Shown: positions 57,573-64,000 of the stretch, one piece after another
How positions within the stretch are numbered: position 1 is the stretch's first letter
How the letters are laid out: the number at the start of each line of letters is the position of its first letter
Assembly: GCF_035083965.1 (NCBI RefSeq)
Contig: NC_089727.1
Span: 10,049,501 to 10,113,500 of the forward strand
Direction of reading: 5' to 3'
DNA from: Branchiostoma lanceolatum
Taxonomy: Eukaryota; Chordata; Leptocardii; Amphioxiformes; Branchiostomatidae
Length of the DNA: 64,000 nt
Translations under genes and position numbers: made by a program
Notes under the pieces: model-generated
Seen by the model: the letters and a program-made list of their open reading frames with translations, nothing else
Told to the model about the DNA's origin: nothing
Database searches by the model: none

Positions 57573-60500
57573 ATATCCACACAGCTGCCACTACATGTAG
57601 CCTGTGTTAACACAATCTCTCTGGCCAGGGGTCATTTGGTAACTGTTGGGTGGGTCAGAAGGAGTGCAATTTAGTCTGGCTACTTCAACATGTACATGAA
57701 TGTATTGGGAAATTTGGAGGATGTACACAAAAGTTTACAATTTTGCCATAGTTACATTGCTTGACATATATGATATTGTACGTATGAAACTGTGCCAGAC
57801 GAAATAGTAGTCTAAATACACCAAGCCTCACATGACCAATGATAGCATTAGACTAAAGCTGAAGGAATGTGAACTGGTAAAGATGTAACATTTAGATGAC
57901 AAACTTCAGGTTAAAAAAAATTATTATGTCAATGAACGGTAGGAGAACAATGGAAAAATAAAACCATGATAATTACTACTGCATGAAGAGTCAATTATTT
58001 CATGTTAGTCCGTCCGTGTCCGCTCTACACCTGTCAATGAGGACCTCTACTGATCTAAGTTATTTTTGCAACTACATTGTACATGTACTGGGTACATTTT
58101 ACCATTTATATTTTTCACCGTTAGGCGGCGTCTTTGAGCCATGCGTGTAAGATACTCTTTTGCTTTTAGTGAAGTCATCATTTGGTCATCACACGACGAA
58201 AGGGTTTGTCAAGATGAGGAATACAGTTAACTGTATTCCTCATCTTGACAAGCCCTTCCGTTAAGTTCAAATAAGGAAAACGTAGCCTTTTGCTACCCTG
58301 TATGTACTACTTTTGCTACATCTTAGCACACAGAAAATGTTAACATCCATCAACCAGGACATCCATCAACCAGGTTCAAAATTTACTACCGGTAGAAACG
58401 CTTTACAATACCCTTCTCAACCTTACAACTCAATATATAAAAAAAAACTATCCTGCAACTTATCTTGTACCCTGTCACTACAAAGGTATTCTTATATGAT
58501 TCATCATCAAATATCCAAAGTCCCATACACTGCAAATAAAGAAGCAAGCTGTGGGAGTTTTTAAAATGTTTTAATTATTTTTTGGTTGCTACAGAAACAA
58601 AATATGCATAAAACTACTGAATTAGCCAGGAAACTAACAAAGTTCTAAAGGTAACCATCTATTAATTGATAAAGAATTCATGAGATCAAATGTTGGTATT
58701 GGCCTGGATTTCTTCAACTTAGCCATAGACAACTGAGTCTCCATGTTGAACATTACATCCTCTGTTGTTAACAAACGTTCCCAAACAGAATGAAGAACAC
58801 AAGTTTGGAAAGAAAAAATTACTTTCAACTAGCACATCAACATATACAAGCACCTATTTTCACCAACATTCTCTGCCATACCACAGATATGCTTACAATC
58901 GACAACTAAATCATACACAGAACAAGTTTAATAATATAGATACAATCCCACTACTGTTATTTTACTCCACTACACACTAACAATCCAAGTCAGATCGCGT
59001 CAAGATCTGTGGGTAGATATCGTTTTGTAATTACAATTTAATGTACAACTTTTTTTTCTTACTTTTTTTTCATGGACATGTACACACAGATATAATTCAC
59101 AATCGCCGTACCACACTGGGAGCCTGTTATCCAGTCTTGTGTGGCTTTGTTCTGCTTTTCAACAGTTGTTAACCTTCAGAGACCAAAGCTGTGGAAGGCT
59201 GGATAAGAAGCTACCACGTTGGTTACGGGAAGACGCTACGTCCACTGATGACAGATTCCACATGTGTGGTGGCTCATGTTCTTACGACTATTTGGCAACA
59301 ACTTGTCAGTACAAATAGTGTCCAGATTTTCATACTCAGTAAATAATTCATGCTTGGACTTGATAAGTATTTGCTATGTTTTAACAACCAGAGAGCGTAT
59401 CATTTCAGTCACAGGAGGCACTGTTTTACATTTTTGCATGGTAATAATGGATACAAGTAGGTAACTATACATTGTTCATTTTGTAACATTGGCTTGCTAT
59501 ACACCAGCGCATAGGCGTATGGTCACTACTCTTATATCAATGACAGACATGTGGTCGACGTCTCACTGCTACACATGTACCCCAAACCACTGTTTGTACA
59601 GTGGGAAATGCACAAACATTTGGACGTCATTCTTAAATTAGCAGGATAGTTCAACTAACAGGTAACCAGTTTTCTCTAACTTTAGATGGCTGAATTTACT
59701 TCTGAAGCCACAACTAACTTATAACTATCGTCAAATGCCACATGGCAGTATTCTATCATTTCTTACCATGTATGAATTCACGCTAATTTCTGTTCAAACT
59801 CTTGTTAATGGACCTTCAGTAAACGTAAATAAATGTCCAAAACAGTGAAAGGAAACAACAAAAATCACAAGATTCTGTAATGAGGTGAGAAGACAGTAAG
59901 ACGGACTCATCAAAATTCATTTGTCATCCACTGTCATTCTCAGATGGCAACAAATACATATGTTCTAAAAACCAGAAAACAATGAACTTAACCATCATTG
60001 GAAAACCTGATGAAATATTCAGTGTTCTGCCTGTACAACCAGGCAACATTACTTCTCCGTCAAGGGCAACATATTGTAGCCGCGACAACATATCAGTACA
60101 ATCATTTTTAAAAATCTGAACTTAAACATCCGTCAACTGAGAAGCCACTGCATAGGGGTATGTGCTCGATAGAGAGAACTGAATTATTGTCATAGCAAAC
60201 CTCTTGCTACGGACAAAGGCCATTTTGGCTTCCGGTAAAATGGTGACACTTTCCTTCTATTGTTACGTAGAAGGAAAATAAATTACAGAACCAACAAGAA
60301 TTGCACAAGAAATCAACAGTCTTGGCAAAGCACATGGTGTACATCTACCTTCATTTGCATCACTGCACTTGTTGACAAAGTAACCAATAAAAACATGCAT
60401 AAATTTGTAACCAAAGATTCAGACTCTTGGGAAACTATAAGCCCTTTTTCATCCTTTTCTCTTGTGATAGGTGTACTAAGTACAATTTTTTGGCTCTTTT

Positions 60501-61493
60501 TTCTTCACTTTTAGTCATCACTTTAATTCTCCCCTTGCAATTTTAGTAGGTGTATAGAGTTAATCACTGTAAAAAAAAATCAAAAATGCAATCACCAAGT
60601 ATAACAGCAATTCTGACACCCTTTCTTCTGGATCTATCACTTAAGTCCGATCCAAAATTGGTTCTGGGCTGGCTGGATATCTGCGTAGAAGTTCACTTTA
60701 TTTACATTTATTGCGTTTGGCAATCTATTACATAAACTTGCTTGGTTAGCAGCAATGTCTTATTCAGACATCATCTTTATGGGGTTTTTTTTAACTTCAA
60801 AAACAAAACTTAAAACACAGTAATTTGGCCATTTTTCTTTTCTCCTCTCCAAAGCATTTCCCTTTCAGCACTCTAAGCTCCCATTGTACCAGTACAAATT
60901 CGGTAAAGTATAGTAAGGGAACAAAGGTAACATTTATCTCGATTATGGTCTTCTTTCCATTGGGGCTTCTGTTAAAGTTTGATCTGTTCAAAGCCATAAC
61001 ACCCAGACATTTGGAACACAGAAATACAAATATTTCAAAGCGATGTCTCCTGTTCCTCTCACAGAAATCAATAACTCACACTTTGTAATTGCTTGACTTT
61101 CACCTCCAATAAATCCATCTCAAATAGACCAAAATATCCACTGCCTTTCATATTCCAAAATTAAAACCTCTCCTCCGACAAATAAAACTAAAACGGGGTC
61201 CCAGACCTGTGGGGAAACCTATCGCGACGGAAGCGGCACGTACCCCTGTAGTTAACATGAGACGCCTTTTTGTATGCTTAAAAGGGCAAGGGTGACATCC
61301 ACGGGGGCTCCTCTGCTTCTGGGTATGCTTGAAACTGCACATCTTGTGTCTGGAACGTAGAGCTCAAAATATCCCTTCTGTCTGTATCATGCAGCCGCTG
61401 GTGTCCTGGGCTGGTATCCTGGGGTTATTTTGCCCTCTGGGTTCCAAACCAAACCGAAGTGTTCTGATTTTGCGTAGTCTGTTCCTGAGTGGG
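57573..61493. other. convergent 3' regions of RARS1 and LARP1
   Basis: No coding exon is seen. Much of the right part is probably the LARP1 3' UTR on the minus strand. Short open frames match nothing recognised. The palindrome at 58197-58260 lies here. Confidence 0.5.
58197..58260. repeat. 64-bp loopless palindrome
   Basis: The two 32-bp arms meet at GTTAAC (centre 58228/58229) and differ at two positions only. The inner part GTCAAGATGAGGAATACAGT is perfectly mirrored. There is no loop and TA does not flank it, so it is unlike the other hairpins in the window. Confidence 0.85.
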
Positions 61494-63994
61494 TTATTGC
61501 TGACTGTCCTTCCTGGAACCCTCCTCTCCGCCACCACCACCTTTCCTGGCCCTGCCGTCCGATGTGGTCCCCGATCCAGAGGCACCATGGGAAGGGCTGG
61601 TCCCCGACGCCTCGCTGGACTTCTTTGTCTCGTCGTCATGGTGATGGGGAGGCTGCAAACAGGGACAGGTTCAGTACAAACAACAACAACATTACAGTCT
61701 TACGACAAGAGCTTTGGTATAAGAATACACTACAGGTGACTGGTCAAGTACAAAAAAAGCCCACTACGGGCTAGCATCAACACACGCATTGGATTACACT
61801 CATTTACACAAATGCCATCGTGTTATCAGGTTTGTTTGTTTGTCTGTCTGTCTGAAGGACATTAAAGATTAATCATCCTGCTACTCTGAAACAAATATAC
61901 TAGTAACCCTTTATTGTAGAAATCTCATAACATGATCTACTCACATCTACTCTGAAGTCCTCCAGTCTCTTGTATGGCTTGAGGGCCTCCTTCAGCTTGG
62001 GGTGGACCTGCAGGTCTCGCTGTTTGGAGTACTTCAGGAAGGCCCAGAACTTCTCCATACCGTACAGCTGACCTGCATTAGCACACATACACTGCCAATC
62101 AAAACTGGAACCACGCAAAAACTAACTGTCTGGAAACATTAAAACATAACTTTTGTTTGGGAGAGTGAATTTAACTTCTAGACTCCCCCTACAATCTTCC
62201 CTAACTAAAAAGCATCCAAAGTGAATAATACACTTATAACTTGTCACCTTCCATGATATGGTAATTTTTCTATTTAAAAATTCTACACAATACTTTGGAA
62301 CAAAGCCTTTCTATTGGTATAACTAACGATGATGTGATGATCATTTTAAGGTGTGCATACCATCTCATTTGTGAATATACATTGGGCAAAACATTGCATG
62401 TTGAGATATATATAGTAAATACTTGGTAACATGCCTTTGGCTGTTTAAGTGACATTGTTAATAATCATGACATTCGCTTCAAATAATCACATTAACATTG
62501 AAGTTATCTTACTCCCAGTGGTGTGCACTTCTTATGTAGTTTGTCAAAACGTAGGTATTTCTCCCATAAGATCACACCACTCACCAGACTCAAAGTCTCT
62601 CAACGTCTCATCCTGGAAGTCCTTGAAGATTTCAGAGCGGAATTTCTTCTCCAGACCATAACTGAAGAACCTGAACAGGCATTCCAACCCGTACCTGCCA
62701 CAAACAAAATACACATCGTTTATTTTCAAGCAAACAAATGTCTTGAAACTTGGACACAACACTCATGGCAGACATAACATGTACATTTTACATAATACAC
62801 CTCTCCAACTAACAATTTATAATGAATTCTTTACTTCTGGTAACCCCTATCAGACCCCACCTGTAGCCCTCCTTGCCGTCCTCCTGTGCCAGTCTCTTGA
62901 ACTCCTCGTACATCTTGCGGTTGAAGTGCTCCCGCAGGAAGAAGGACCAGAAACGGAACAACGTGTTCATCTCCTGCGATTGGCCCACGCCCAGTCTCTT
63001 ACGCTCTGAAACAGCAGGAAACAAACAGCCATCACATATCATATAGGTAATTCTCTGGAATCTGTGTCCATAGCTCTACACAATACAAGAATCAAATTAC
63101 AAGCTCACAGTATTCTCATCACATGTATTCTGTTGCATTGACTTGAACAAAGTTACAATAAATCTGTATCGCCGATATAACCACCTTTCGGCCTAAAACA
63201 TAAGCATTGCAGCCACGCGGCACGGCAGCAGCTGGTAATATTACACTGAACGACCTGTCACACCTGTCACTTTTGCACATCTAGCTGTAAGCATTCTTTA
63301 AAGCTACTCATGCCCCAAGTGTGCTTGGTGATAACGAATTCTACTCTACGAAACACATCAATCCTAGGTTTGTAACTAAATGTCTAAATGTCAAACTAAA
63401 TGTTAGGGATTAGTACAGAATTAACAGCTGAAGGTTTTTCCAGAGGGGGAGCTCACCTCTGAGACATCGTGCGTGGTACTTGTGGTAGACCTGCTGGGTG
63501 AAACCACTCTCCTTCAGCAGCTCGTGAGAGGGGTGCTGGAACTTGGGGATGGACTGGGGCGTACCATAGCTGGTGGCAGGGGCCCCTTCGGAGGGACTCA
63601 TGCTACTCATGCTACTGTAGAGGGGCAGGAAAAACTCAATTTGAGTTTTCAGCAAAAACTGAAACATACAAACTTCCACAATCTCAAGAAACTTATTTTT
63701 CCTCCTCTTGTTCTGAGGATGTATTTTTTGAGTCTCAGAAATAGTAGCATCTTCTACTGTGCAGTTTGAGACTGATAACATGACATGTAAAAACAATTAC
63801 TTAAGTTGTTTCTCGTCAATTGCAGTTAAGATAGAGTATCACACACTACAGTACAGTACAGTGCGCATTCTTGTGACCCAAACTAACCTTGTAGATGTGG
63901 TACGTGGCCTGTGCTCCCTCACATCCATTATCCACCCCACGTGGCTCTCCATGGGGGGATTCGCGCTGTACTTGGTCTTGCGCTTCCGTGGAGT
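61494..63994 (-). CDS. LARP1: LARP1, La-related protein 1, C-terminal DM15 part
   Basis: RNA-binding protein that binds the cap and 5' TOP motif of ribosomal-protein mRNAs through its DM15 repeats, under mTORC1 control. Six exons on the minus strand: 63994-63888, 63614-63457, 63005-62861, 62694-62585, 62072-61945 and 61652-61494. They encode the last 268 residues; the La module lies off the right edge. Blocks include [59 protein letters not shown] and [17 protein letters not shown], corresponding to DM15 repeats A, B and C, followed by [10 protein letters not shown]. The tail is His/Asp/Gly/Ser-rich and ends DSQQ. It stands for both LARP1 and LARP1B of vertebrates. It is convergent with RARS1. 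Confidence 0.95.
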
Positions 63995-64000
63995 CTACAG

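Overview
This is an animal nuclear genome window, most likely from an amphioxus (Branchiostoma). The evidence is genes split by GT-AG introns, one-to-one matches to chordate housekeeping proteins, a Toll-like receptor with an uninterrupted reading frame, AT-rich introns full of ATGTACATGTA-type words, and many small palindromic elements. The species call is inference. There are no prokaryotic operons, rRNA genes or CRISPR arrays.

Layout, left to right. (1) Positions 622-10440, minus strand: the 5' ten exons of GUF1, the mitochondrial LepA/EF4-type GTPase, which continues off the left edge. Its 5.6 kb fourth coding intron-pair interval (3249-8810) holds, on the opposite strand, an intronless Toll-like receptor gene (4802-6757). 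(2) 12194-16423, plus: UNC50, seven coding exons, 259 residues. It is divergent from GUF1. (3) 19970-32986, plus: a Goliath-type PA-TM-RING E3 ligase (RNF130/RNF150), seven coding exons, 429 residues. (4) 37376-41110, plus: PGRMC, three exons, 195 residues. (5) 43856-46628, minus: AKAP17A, five exons, 483 residues, without the RS-rich tail of the human protein. (6) 47423-56792, plus: cytosolic arginyl-tRNA synthetase RARS1, fifteen exons, 662 residues, head-to-head with AKAP17A. (7) 61494-63994, minus: the 3' six exons of LARP1 (DM15 region), which runs off the right edge and is convergent with RARS1.

The genes form no pathway. Most are broadly expressed housekeeping genes (translation: GUF1, RARS1, LARP1; membrane traffic and turnover: UNC50, RNF130/150; haem/sterol biology: PGRMC; splicing and PKA anchoring: AKAP17A), with one innate immune receptor lodged in an intron. 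Several of them map to human 4q and 5q, and PGRMC2 and LARP1B are neighbours on human 4q28, so the block looks like an ancestral chordate linkage group.

The noncoding part is the more unusual material. At least six TA-flanked elements fold back on themselves over much or all of their length. Two groups share terminal sequences but have unrelated, self-complementary interiors. There is also a TTAA-flanked MITE with another element nested inside it, a 127-bp tandem array with no length drift over six units, a 55-bp minisatellite that copies a splice donor and acceptor next to a RING-ligase exon, a dispersed element with two hairpins and paired base changes, and a tandem copy of the last RARS1 codons in which three of four changes are silent.
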